Shown here in pieces: positions 49,070-57,745 of a stretch of DNA of 64,000 bases. The stretch is from Amycolatopsis alkalitolerans (GTDB lineage: Bacteria; Actinomycetota; Actinomycetes; Mycobacteriales; Pseudonocardiaceae). The translations under genes were made by a program, and so were the position numbers. Within the stretch, counting starts at the first letter, position 1; every line of letters starts with the position of its first letter. Under the pieces are notes generated by a model. It saw nothing but the letters and a program-made list of their open reading frames with translations, did not search any database and was not told the origin of the DNA. The stretch spans positions 227,830 to 291,829 of the forward strand of contig NZ_VDFW01000005.1 of assembly GCF_006152065.1 (NCBI RefSeq). Reading direction: 5' to 3'.

Positions 49070-50056
49070 GTGCTGTACCCCGGAACAACGAGGAAGGCGG
49101 CGAGCACCATCACCCCACAGTTCGATCTTGTGACCATGGGCCGGGTCGGGGTCGACATCTACCCGCTGCAGACGGGTGCCGGGCTCGAAGACGTCACCTC
49201 GTTCGGCAAGTATCTCGGCGGCACTGCCACGAACGTGGCCGTCGCGGCGGCGCGGTACGGCCGGCGGTCCGCGGTGGTCACCAAGACCGGTGCCGATCCG
49301 TTCGGCAGGTTCGTTCACCGGGCGCTGCAGTCCTACGGGGTGGATGACCGCTTCGTGGGCGTGAGCGCGCATCTGCCGACACCGGTGACCTTCTGTGAGA
49401 TCTTCCCGCCGGATGATTTTCCGCTGTATTTCTACCGTTTCCCGCAGGCGCCGGATCTCGACCTCCATCCATCCGATGTGGACCTTGACGCGGTCCGCGC
49501 GACGAAGATCTTCTGGGTCACGGCCACCGGGCTGTGTCAGGAGCCGAGCCGCTCGACCACCCTCGACGCGCTGGAGGCCCGTGGTCGCAAGGCGATCACG
49601 GTACTGGACCTTGACTACCGCCCGATGTTCTGGGAGTCCCGTGAGCAGGCGCACGAGTGGGTGAGCAGGGCCCTTGACCACGTCACCATCGCCGTCGGCA
49701 ACCTGGACGAGGCGGAGACGGCGGTCGCGACGCGAGAGCCGCGGGACGCGGCGAAGGCATTGCGGGACAGGGGAATCTCGCTGGCCGTGATCAAACAGGG
49801 CCCGAGGGGCGTGCTCGCGGTGGACGATTCCGGGGAGGTGGAGGTGCCGCCGTTGCCGGTCGAAGTGGTCAACGGGCTGGGCGCGGGTGACGCGTTCGGC
49901 GGCGCGCTGTGTCACGGCCTGCTCTCGGGCTGGGACACCGAGCAGGTCATCCGGTTCGCGAACGCCGCCGGCGCGCATGTCGCCGGTGAACTGGCGTGTT
50001 CGGATGCGATGCCGACCGAGGAGCAAGTACTGGAGAGGCTCAACCAGAATGTCTGA
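49070..50056 (+). CDS. iolC: 5-dehydro-2-deoxygluconokinase
   Basis: 328 residues from GTG 49070. PfkB kinase: FDLVTMGRVGVDIYPLQTGA, GKYLGGTATNVAVAAARYG, catalytic GAGDAFGG near the C-terminus. It phosphorylates 2-deoxy-5-keto-gluconate in myo-inositol breakdown. Start is uncertain: homologues begin around FDLVTMGRVG, AGGAAGG lies inside the predicted N-terminus with no ATG/GTG/TTG at proper distance, and GTG 49130 would remove 20 residues. First gene of the iol operon. Confidence 0.9.
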   Translation: MLYPGTTRKAASTITPQFDLVTMGRVGVDIYPLQTGAGLEDVTSFGKYLGGTATNVAVAAARYGRRSAVVTKTGADPFGRFVHRALQSYGVDDRFVGVSAHLPTPVTFCEIFPPDDFPLYFYRFPQAPDLDLHPSDVDLDAVRATKIFWVTATGLCQEPSRSTTLDALEARGRKAITVLDLDYRPMFWESREQAHEWVSRALDHVTIAVGNLDEAETAVATREPRDAAKALRDRGISLAVIKQGPRGVLAVDDSGEVEVPPLPVEVVNGLGAGDAFGGALCHGLLSGWDTEQVIRFANAAGAHVAGELACSDAMPTEEQVLERLNQNV

Positions 50057-50918
50057 CAAGGTGCGCGAACTCGTCGCGAAGCGGGTGGCCGATCCGGGGG
50101 CGATCGCGGAAGCGGCGGCGAACCGGGTCAGGCCGGAGTCGCTGTTCGGCCCGAACGGCCGGACGATGATCATCGCCGCGGATCACCCGGCCCGCGGCGC
50201 GAACAAGGTGGGCGACGATCCGTTGGCCATGGCTGACCGCGGTGAGTTGCTGGACCGGCTGTGTCTGGCGCTCGAGCGCCCCGGGGTGACCGGGGTGCTG
50301 GCGACCGCCGACCTGCTCGACGATCTGCTGCTGCTGGGCGCGCTGGACGGCAAATCGGTGTTCGGATCGATGAACCGCACCGGCCTGGCCGGTTCGTCGT
50401 TCGAGATCGACGACCGGTTCGCCGGTTACGACGCGGAAGCGATCGCGCGTGCCGGTTTCGACGGCGGCAAGATGCTCACCCGCATCGCGTTCGGCGACCC
50501 GGCCACCCCGGCGGCGCTGGAGAACACCGCAAAGGCGATCAACGCGCTGGCCGAGCGCAAGCTCATCGCGATGGTCGAGCCGTTTCTGTCGAACTGGGTC
50601 GGGGGAGAGGTCGTCAACGACCTGTCTCCGGAGGCGGTCATCAAGTCGATCACGATCGCCTCCGGCTTGGGCCGGACGTCCGCCTACACCTGGCTCAAGC
50701 TGCCCGTGGTCAAGGACATGGAACGAGTCATGCAGTCCGCCACGCTGCCCGCTGTGCTGCTGGGCGGGGAGGTCAAGGACGCTGACGCGGCGTTCGCCGC
50801 ATGGCAGAAGGCGCTTTCCCTACCGACCGTGCAGGGCCTGGTGGTGGGGCGCTCGTTGCTGTACCCGCATGACGGGGACGTCGCGAAGGCAGTCGACACG
50901 GCGGTGGGGTTGCTATGA
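50049..50918 (+). CDS. Cgl0159-family (beta/alpha)8 aldolase-like protein
   Basis: 289 residues. TMIIAADHPARGANKVGDDP, GVLATADLLDDLLLLGALDG, KMLTRIAFGDPATPAALENT, KLIAMVEPFLSNW and YTWLKLPVV fit the aldolase-like family found in actinobacterial iol clusters. By position it probably replaces IolJ, cleaving 2-deoxy-5-keto-gluconate-6-phosphate; that is inference. Overlaps iolC by 8 bp and iolB by 4 bp. Confidence 0.84.
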   Translation: MSDKVRELVAKRVADPGAIAEAAANRVRPESLFGPNGRTMIIAADHPARGANKVGDDPLAMADRGELLDRLCLALERPGVTGVLATADLLDDLLLLGALDGKSVFGSMNRTGLAGSSFEIDDRFAGYDAEAIARAGFDGGKMLTRIAFGDPATPAALENTAKAINALAERKLIAMVEPFLSNWVGGEVVNDLSPEAVIKSITIASGLGRTSAYTWLKLPVVKDMERVMQSATLPAVLLGGEVKDADAAFAAWQKALSLPTVQGLVVGRSLLYPHDGDVAKAVDTAVGLL

Positions 50919-51763
50919 ACCACAAGCTGTACCAACCGGCGGGCAGCACCGCCGAGGGACCGTTCGACCTCGTGGTCACGCCGGAGTTCGCGGGCTGGGG
51001 TTTCTCCGGCCTCCGGATTCTCACCCTCGAGAGTGGATCGCGCACAGTGTCCACCGGGGACAGTGAGACATTGGTTCTGCCGCTGTCCGGCAGCTGCGCG
51101 GTGAGCGTGGACGGCGAAACCTTCCAGCTCGCCGGGCGCACCGGCGTCTTCGATGGCGTCACCGATTTCGCTTACCTGCCAACGGGTTCCGAGGCCACGA
51201 TCACCGGCACCGGCCGGTTCGCGCTCCCCTGCGCCAGGACCGGGAAGAAACTCGCCGCCCGCTACGGCGCGGCGGAGAACGTGCCGGTCGAGCTGCGTGG
51301 TGCCGGAAACTGCAGCCGCCAGGTGCACAACTACTGCCTGCCGCGCACGTTCGACGCGGACCAGTTGCTCGTGTGCGAGGTGCTGACGCCGGGCGGGAAC
51401 TGGTCCTCGTATCCGCCGCATAAGCACGACGAAGCCCGCGAGGGCGAGAGCGAGCTGGAGGAGATCTACTACTTCGAGGTCGCGAGTGGCGGCATGGGGT
51501 ATCAGCGCGTGTACGGCACGAACGAGCGGCCGATCGACGTGCTGGCCGAGGTCCGCTCCGGCGATGTGGTGCTGATACCGCACGGCTGGCACGGTCCGTC
51601 GATGGCGGCGCCTGGCTACGACCTGTACTACCTCAACGTGATGGCCGGTCCCGGCCAGGAGCGGGCCTGGCTGATCTGCGACGACCCTGCCCACGGCTGG
51701 GTGCGCCAGACCTGGCAGTCCCAGCACATCGACCCCCGGCTCCCGTTGGGACACAAGCGATGA
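50915..51763 (+). CDS. iolB: 5-deoxy-glucuronate isomerase
   Basis: 282 residues, bicupin IolB. Metal motif SYPPHKHDEAREGESELEEI, QRVYGTNERPIDVLAEVRSG and PHGWHGPSMAAPGYDLYYLN are diagnostic. Converts 5-deoxy-glucuronate to 2-deoxy-5-keto-gluconate. Overlaps neighbours at both ends. Confidence 0.95.
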   Translation: MNHKLYQPAGSTAEGPFDLVVTPEFAGWGFSGLRILTLESGSRTVSTGDSETLVLPLSGSCAVSVDGETFQLAGRTGVFDGVTDFAYLPTGSEATITGTGRFALPCARTGKKLAARYGAAENVPVELRGAGNCSRQVHNYCLPRTFDADQLLVCEVLTPGGNWSSYPPHKHDEAREGESELEEIYYFEVASGGMGYQRVYGTNERPIDVLAEVRSGDVVLIPHGWHGPSMAAPGYDLYYLNVMAGPGQERAWLICDDPAHGWVRQTWQSQHIDPRLPLGHKR

Positions 51764-53628
51764 AACTCACCACCGCCCAGGCCCTCGTGCGGTTTCTGGC
51801 CAACCAGTACTCGGAGCGCGACGGCGTCGAGCAGCGGCTCGTTCCCGGGGTGTGGGGCATCTTCGGGCACGGCAACGTCGCGGGTCTCGGCCAGGCGTTG
51901 TTGCAGGCGGCCCGCACCGGCGAGGTGCACCTGCCGTACTACCTGGCGCGTAACGAGCAGGGCCAGGTGCACGCCGCCGCCGCGTTCGCCAAGATGCGCA
52001 ACCGCCTGCAGACCTTCGCATGCACGGCCTCGACCGGGCCGGGTTCGACGAACATGATCACCGGCGCCGCGCTGGCCACCACCAACCGGCTGCCGGTGCT
52101 GCTGCTGCCGAGCGACATGTTCGCCACCCGCGCTCCCGACCCCGTGCTCCAGCAGCTCGAGGACGCCCGCGGCGGTGACGTGTCGGTGAACGACGCGTTC
52201 CGCCCGGTGTCGAAGTACTTCGACCGGATCACCCGCCCCGAGCAGCTGATCCCGGCCGCGTTCGCGGCGATGCGGGTGCTGACCGATCCGGTCGAGACCG
52301 GCGCCGTCACCCTCGCCCTGCCGCAGGACGTGCAGGCCGAGGCCTTCGACTGGCCCGAGGACTTCTTCCGGCGCCGGGTCTGGCGCGTGGGCCGCCCAGT
52401 GCCGGAAGCCCCAGCCATCGAGCGCGCGGTCGCCCTGCTCGAGAACGCGAAGCTGCCCCTGATCGTCGCCGGTGGCGGCGCCGTGTACTCCGAAGCAGAG
52501 CAGGAGCTGCGCGCGTTCGCCGAAGCCACCGGCATTCCGGTCGCCGACACGCACGCCGGGAAGGGCGCCGTCCCATGGGACCACCCGGCCGCGGTCGGTG
52601 GCCTCGGCTCCACCGGCACCTCGGCGGCGAACACGCTGGCCGCGGGCGCGGACGTCGTGCTGGGTATCGGCACCCGCTACAGCGACTTCACCACTGCCAG
52701 CCACACGGTCTTCGCGAACCCGGACGTGAAGTTCGTGAACCTCAACGTCGCTCGCCTTGACGCCGCCAAACACTCGGCCGAGATGCTGCTGGCGGACGCG
52801 AGACTCGGCATCGCCGCGCTACGGGAAGCGCTCACGGGCTGGCACGTCGACGACGCCTACCGCGCACGGGCGCGGACGCTGGCCGACGACTGGAACCGCA
52901 GGGCCGACGAATGTTTCCACCTCGGCTGCCACCCGCTCCCGGCACAGACCGAGATCCTGGGCGCGCTGAACGAGACCCTGAACGACACCGACGTGGTCAT
53001 CAACGCGGCCGGTTCCATGCCCGGTGATCTGCAGATGCTGTGGCGTGCCAGGGATCCCAAGGCGTACCACGTGGAGTACGCATACTCGTGCATGGGATAC
53101 GAGGTCGCGGCCGGGGTCGGCGCGAAACTGGCCGCACCCGAGCGCGAGGTCGTCGTGCTTGTGGGGGACGGCTCGTACCTGATGATGGCGCAGGAGATCG
53201 TCACGATGGTCGCCGAGGGCCTGAAGGTGATCATCGTGGTGGTGCAGAACCACGGGTTCGCCTCGATCGGCGCGCTGTCGGAATCCCTGGGCTCGCAACG
53301 GTTCGGCACCTCCTACCGCTACCGCAACGAGGAAACGGGGCAACTGGACGGCGGTACCCTCCCGGTCGATCTGGCCGCCAACGCGGAAAGCCTCGGCGCC
53401 ACGGTCCTCCGGGCGGCGGGAGTGGACGAATTCAGGCAGGCGATCGTCCAGGCCAAGGCGAACACGACGACCACCGTGGTGCACGTCGAGACCGATCCGT
53501 TCGGCCCCAACCCACCCGGCTCCGCATGGTGGGACGTGCCGGTCAGCCAGGTCTCCGATCTCGAATCCACCCGCACGGCCTATCAGAACTATTCGGCGGC
53601 CAAGCGGAACCAGAAGCACTACCTCTAG
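51760..53628 (+). CDS. iolD: 3D-(3,5/4)-trihydroxycyclohexane-1,2-dione acylhydrolase
   Basis: 622 residues, full length. ThDP enzyme: N-terminal GIFGHGNVAGLGQAL and catalytic Glu in the NEQGQVHAAAAFAK block, central domain, C-terminal cofactor motif VGDGSYLMMAQEIVTM, then HGFASIGALSESLGSQRFGT. Opens the inositol-derived ring. Overlaps iolB by ATGA; 8 bp before mmsA. Confidence 0.95.
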   Translation: MKLTTAQALVRFLANQYSERDGVEQRLVPGVWGIFGHGNVAGLGQALLQAARTGEVHLPYYLARNEQGQVHAAAAFAKMRNRLQTFACTASTGPGSTNMITGAALATTNRLPVLLLPSDMFATRAPDPVLQQLEDARGGDVSVNDAFRPVSKYFDRITRPEQLIPAAFAAMRVLTDPVETGAVTLALPQDVQAEAFDWPEDFFRRRVWRVGRPVPEAPAIERAVALLENAKLPLIVAGGGAVYSEAEQELRAFAEATGIPVADTHAGKGAVPWDHPAAVGGLGSTGTSAANTLAAGADVVLGIGTRYSDFTTASHTVFANPDVKFVNLNVARLDAAKHSAEMLLADARLGIAALREALTGWHVDDAYRARARTLADDWNRRADECFHLGCHPLPAQTEILGALNETLNDTDVVINAAGSMPGDLQMLWRARDPKAYHVEYAYSCMGYEVAAGVGAKLAAPEREVVVLVGDGSYLMMAQEIVTMVAEGLKVIIVVVQNHGFASIGALSESLGSQRFGTSYRYRNEETGQLDGGTLPVDLAANAESLGATVLRAAGVDEFRQAIVQAKANTTTTVVHVETDPFGPNPPGSAWWDVPVSQVSDLESTRTAYQNYSAAKRNQKHYL

Positions 53629-53636
53629 GAGCAGCA

Positions 53637-55130
53637 GTGACAACCATCGAGCACTGGATCAGCGGAGCCGCCACCCCGGCTGGATCCGTCCGGACCGCGC
53701 CGGTGTACAACCCCGCGACCGGTGAGGAGCAGGCACGGGTGCTGCTCGCGGAATCGTCCGATGTGGACGGCGCGGTCGCTGCTGCCGCCAAGGCTTTCGA
53801 GGCGTGGGGGGACTCCTCGCTCTCGCAGCGCACACGAGTCATGTTCGCCTTCCGTGAGCTGCTCGTGAGGCATGAGGACGAACTGGCGCGCATCATCTCT
53901 GCCGAGCACGGCAAGGTCGTCGACGACGCGCGCGGCGAGATCGTCCGTGGCCGCGAGGTCGTCGAGTACGCGTGCGGGATCGCGGACGCGCTCAAGTGCG
54001 GCTTCTCCGACCAGGTGTCCCGCGACGTCGACGTGCACGACTTCCGGCAGCCGCTCGGTGTCGTCGCGGGCATCACCCCGTTCAACTTCCCGATCATGGT
54101 GCCGCTGTGGATGCACCCGATCGCCATCGCGACCGGCAACACGTTCATCCTCAAGCCCAGCGAGCGCGACCCGTCCGCGTCACGGCTCGTCGCCGAGCTG
54201 TATGCGGAAGCGGGCCTGCCGGACGGTGTGTTCAACGTCGTCAACGGCGACAAGACGGCAGTCGACGCGATCCTCGACCACCCCGATATCGCGGCCGTCT
54301 CCTTCGTCGGCTCCACCCCGATCGCGAAGTACGTGCACGAACGCGCCACCGCGGCCGGCAAGCGGGTGCAGGCGCTCGGCGGCGCGAAGAACCACGCCGT
54401 CGTGCTGCCTGACGCCGACCTCGAATTCGCCGCCAACCACCTCACCGCCGCGGCCTTCGGCTCCGCCGGTCAGCGCTGCATGGCCATTTCCGTCGGGGTC
54501 GCCGTCGGGCACGCCGCCGACGGGCTCGTGAAAGTCTTGGCGCGCAAGGCGACCGAGGTCAAGGTCGGCCCCGGTGACGACGCCACCAGCGACATGGGCC
54601 CGGTCGTCACCCAGGCGGCGAAGGACCGCGTCGTCAACGCCGTGACATCCGGCGCCGACCAGGGCGCGACCGTCCTGGTCGACGGCCGTGCCCTGAAGGT
54701 CGAGGGGCACGAGAACGGCTTCTTCGTCGGACCGTCCCTCCTCGACCATGTCACCACCGAGATGGACGCCTACCGCGAGGAAATCTTCGGCCCCGTCCTC
54801 GCCGTCGTCCGTGTCGACACGCTCGACGAGGCGATCGCTCTCATCAACACCAATCCTTACGGCAACGGAACCGCCATCTTCACCGGCAGCGGCGAAGCCG
54901 CACGCCGGTTCCAGCGCGAGGTCAAGGTGGGCATGATCGGCGTCAACGTGCCCATCCCCGTCCCCATGTCCTACTACTCCTTCGGCGGCTGGAAAGACTC
55001 CCTCATCGGCGACAGCCCCATCCACGGCCCGGCAGGCGTCCAGTTCTACACCCGCGCCAAAGTCGTCACCACCCGCTGGCCCCGCACGGCCAACCCGGCG
55101 GCCGCCCTCCATTTTCCGACCTCGAACTGA
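53637..55130 (+). CDS. mmsA: Methylmalonate-semialdehyde dehydrogenase (acylating)
   Basis: 497 residues from GTG 53637, AGGAG 7 nt upstream. CoA-acylating ALDH: GITPFNFPIMVPLWMHPIAI, KPSERDPS, GAKNHAVVLPDAD, nucleophile Cys in AFGSAGQRCMAIS, and EIFGPVLAVVR. It is IolA/MmsA and converts malonate semialdehyde to acetyl-CoA. Last gene of the iol operon. Confidence 0.94.
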   Translation: MTTIEHWISGAATPAGSVRTAPVYNPATGEEQARVLLAESSDVDGAVAAAAKAFEAWGDSSLSQRTRVMFAFRELLVRHEDELARIISAEHGKVVDDARGEIVRGREVVEYACGIADALKCGFSDQVSRDVDVHDFRQPLGVVAGITPFNFPIMVPLWMHPIAIATGNTFILKPSERDPSASRLVAELYAEAGLPDGVFNVVNGDKTAVDAILDHPDIAAVSFVGSTPIAKYVHERATAAGKRVQALGGAKNHAVVLPDADLEFAANHLTAAAFGSAGQRCMAISVGVAVGHAADGLVKVLARKATEVKVGPGDDATSDMGPVVTQAAKDRVVNAVTSGADQGATVLVDGRALKVEGHENGFFVGPSLLDHVTTEMDAYREEIFGPVLAVVRVDTLDEAIALINTNPYGNGTAIFTGSGEAARRFQREVKVGMIGVNVPIPVPMSYYSFGGWKDSLIGDSPIHGPAGVQFYTRAKVVTTRWPRTANPAAALHFPTSN

Positions 55131-55255
55131 GGTGAGGTCCCGCCCCTGCCGAGGGATACGACGTCCCGTCCGCGCCGCGGATCGCCCCAGCGTGGATGGG
55201 GGAGCCGGTGAACCCGGTGACGGTGGTCGCGCCGGTTCGGGCCCGAGCTGATCCG

Positions 55256-55272
55256 CCGTCCACAGTGGACGG
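55256..55272. repeat. Perfect 17-bp palindrome
   Basis: CCGTCCAC-A-GTGGACGG directly before the FMN dehydrogenase fragment. The inner TCCACAGTGGA recurs elsewhere in the window (22897-22907 exactly, partial at 26929-26940 and 28702-28711), so it may be a genome-wide motif rather than a local operator. Confidence 0.5.
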
Positions 55273-55274
55273 CC

Positions 55275-55820
55275 CGGTTTCTGCGCTACGGCGCCCGGCT
55301 CGCCGCCGCGAACGAAGCACTGGGCCCCCGGCTGAAACAGGCGGCGCTGTGGAGCGACATGGCCTGGCTCAAAGAGCGCTGGGGCGGGCCGCTCGTGGTC
55401 AAGGGGATCGCGACCCCGGCCGACGCGCGGCGGGCTGTCGATTCCGGTGCCGACGCTCTCGTGGTGTCCAACCACGGCGGTCTGGCCCTCGACGGAGCAC
55501 CGGCGACGCTGCCGGTACTGCAGTCCATTGTGGATGCCGTCGCGGGCGGGATCGAGGTGTATCTCGACGGCGGCGTGCGGCAGGGAAGTGATGTGCTGCG
55601 GGCGCTCGCGCTGGGCGCGCGGGCGGTCATGATCGGTCCGGAGCTGCTGAGCCTCGCCGTCGGTGGCGTCGCCGGAGTCGAGCACGTCCTCGAGATGCTG
55701 CGCCATCAGGTCGATATCGCCCTCGCCATGGTGGGCGCTCAGTCGACGAGGGACCTCGACGCCTCGTTCGTGCGGGCGCCCCGAGAGTGGGCCATCGCGG
55801 CGTCAGGGTCGTACTCGTAG
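55275..55820 (+). pseudogene. FMN-dependent alpha-hydroxyacid dehydrogenase, 3' fragment
   Basis: About 180 residues: WLKERWGGPLVVKGIATPAD, GADALVVSNHGGLALDGAPA, IEVYLDGGVRQGSDVLRALA, GARAVMIGPELL. This is the C-terminal half (catalytic His in SNHGG, FMN-phosphate site) of the lactate/mandelate dehydrogenase and MftD family. The first ~200 residues are absent. With the decayed MdlC- and MdlD-like genes nearby a mandelate dehydrogenase origin is plausible. Its end overlaps the convergent monooxygenase gene by 82 bp. Confidence 0.72.
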
Positions 55821-56977
55821 ATCCAGCCGTTCGCCACCAAGGGATCGTCGCCGGCGAAAGCCTTGTCGCGGGCATGTTGTTCCGGACCGTCCGGGAGGTG
55901 GTTGAGGTGCGACCGGCCATGGCTGATTTCCTGGAGCCGGGTGGTGCGCGGGATCCGCAGCTTCTCGTAGCGCTGGAGCGCCTTGGCCGGGTCGGCGCGG
56001 TCGCCGGCGAGGCATCGGGCGAGCACGGCGGCGTCCTCGATCGCCTGCGCCGCGCCCTGGGCGAAGAACGGGAACATCGGGTGTGCGGCGTCGCCGAGGA
56101 GGGTCACCGGGCCGTAGCTCCAGCGGCGCAACGGCGCCCGGTCCAGCAGCGCCCAGCGCCCGGGGGTGTTCGCGGCCTCGATCAGGTCGCGGAGCCGGGA
56201 ATCCCATCCCGCGAACTCGACCAGGAACTCCTCGACGGTCGCGGTCGCGGTCCAGGATTCGACGGAATAGTCCCCGGCCGGCGCGAACGCGACGAGGTTC
56301 ACCAGCGTGCCCGCGGAAATCGGGTAGTGCACCAGGTGGTGACCGGGGCCGATCCACAATGTCTGCGCGTTGCGGCGGGCGAACGCGGGTGCCTGCTCCG
56401 CCGGTACCAGGGCACGAAAGGCGCAGATGCCCGAATATGCCGGGGCCGGAGATTCGGTGAAAGTGCCGCGTACCACGGAATGGACACCGTCCGCGCCGAT
56501 CACGACATCCGCCTCGATCACTTCGCCGTCCTCGAACCGCACGGACGGGCGCTCGCCCCGCATGACGAGTTCGGTGCACCGCTTGCCGAGCCGGACCACG
56601 CCGTCCGGGACGGCGCTGCCGAGGACGTCGAGCAGATCGGCCCGGTGTGCCGTGTAGGTCTGCTCGCCATACAAGCGCTCACATGCCGTGGCGAGATCTT
56701 CCGCCGACAGCACGGTTCCGTCCGCCCAGCGGCGGAACTCCCAGCCGACGTCGAGCCGTACGGCACGTTCGACGAGGGCGTCGAGCACACCGAGCCTGCG
56801 CAGCAACCGCGCCGCATTGGGTGCCACCACGAGACCCGCACCGACCTCCTTCAGCTCACTTGCTTGTTCGTACACCGTGCAGGTGAGGCCGGCCCGGTGC
56901 AGGAACGCGGCGGCGGCGAGCCCGCCGATTCCGCCGCCGAGGATGGCGATGTGCGGGTTTCCCGCTGGTTCCGTCAC
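55739..56977 (-). CDS. FAD-dependent aromatic monooxygenase (salicylate/3-hydroxybenzoate hydroxylase-like)
   Basis: 412 residues from GTG 56977 with GGAG 6 nt upstream. Group A flavoprotein hydroxylase: IAILGGGIGGLAAAAFLHRA (FAD), DVVIGADGVHSVVR (NAD(P)H/FAD DG motif), LLGDAAHPMFPFFAQGAAQA (second FAD motif). Adds a hydroxyl to a phenolic acid. It is intact although both neighbours are broken genes, so it may still be used. The long upstream open frame to 57304 is not credible as coding. Confidence 0.86.
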   Translation of the reverse strand: MTEPAGNPHIAILGGGIGGLAAAAFLHRAGLTCTVYEQASELKEVGAGLVVAPNAARLLRRLGVLDALVERAVRLDVGWEFRRWADGTVLSAEDLATACERLYGEQTYTAHRADLLDVLGSAVPDGVVRLGKRCTELVMRGERPSVRFEDGEVIEADVVIGADGVHSVVRGTFTESPAPAYSGICAFRALVPAEQAPAFARRNAQTLWIGPGHHLVHYPISAGTLVNLVAFAPAGDYSVESWTATATVEEFLVEFAGWDSRLRDLIEAANTPGRWALLDRAPLRRWSYGPVTLLGDAAHPMFPFFAQGAAQAIEDAAVLARCLAGDRADPAKALQRYEKLRIPRTTRLQEISHGRSHLNHLPDGPEQHARDKAFAGDDPLVANGWIYEYDPDAAMAHSRGARTNEASRSLVD

Positions 56978-57065
56978 TACGCACTCCACTCCCGCGGTGC
57001 CTCCGGCATTCGACTGGGACCATGGTGCCGGGCCGGCCGGGCGCGCGGGCGACCATGGCCATTCT

Positions 57066-57745
57066 ATGAACATGGCAGGTAGCATCGGCGGACGACGACG
57101 AGCAGTCCCGAGACGGGCCGTCGACGCGGCCGCGGCGGCACTGGGCGAGTGGTCGGAGCTGCCGCCGGTGCGGCGGCGGGAGGTTCTCCAGCGCGCCGCG
57201 GACCTGCTGGGGGAGCGGGCTGACGAGCTGTCCGCGTTGATGGGGCGGGAAATGGGGGCCACCCGCCCGTGGTGCCTGTTCAACGTGCATGTCGCCAGGG
57301 GCATGCTGGCCGAAGCCGCGGCGCAGGCCTACTCGGCGGTGGGTGAGGTGATCCCGTCGGATGTGCCCGGCCTGACCGCGCTCGGTATCAGGCAGCCCGC
57401 CGGTGTCGTGGTCGGCATCGCGCCGTGGAACGCGCCGCTGATCCTGGGCGTGCGGGCGGTCGCGATGCCGCTGGTCTACGGCAACACGGTGGTTCTCAAG
57501 TCCTCGGCGCAGACGCCGTGCACGCAGGCGGCGATCGTGGAGGTGCTGCACGAGGCGGGAGTCCCGGCTGGCGCGGTCAACCTGATCAGCAACGCCCCGG
57601 AGGACGCGTCCGGGATCGTGGAGGCCCTGATCGCGCACCGGGATGTGGCACGGGTGAACTTCACCGGATCGACGCGGGTCGGGCGGATCATCGCCGAGGT
57701 GGCGGGACGGCATCTCACCCGGGTCGTCCTGGAACTGGGCAGTAA
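57066..57745 (+). pseudogene. Aldehyde dehydrogenase, 5' fragment (benzaldehyde/vanillin type)
   Basis: About 220 residues: AAAALGEWSELPPVRRREVL, FNVHVARGMLAEAAAQAYSA, VIPSDVPGLTALGIRQPAGV, VVGIAPWNAPLILGVRAVAM and NFTGSTRVGR end at VLELGSKAP. The active-site Cys and all downstream parts are missing; at about 57745 the sequence turns, out of frame, into a benzoylformate decarboxylase gene. The extreme N-terminus also looks truncated. Confidence 0.8.

Noticed and set aside
56978..57304. N-terminal extension of the FAD monooxygenase
   Set aside because: The FAD motif begins a dozen residues after GTG 56977 as in the family; the upstream part is low-complexity antisense to the ALDH fragment.
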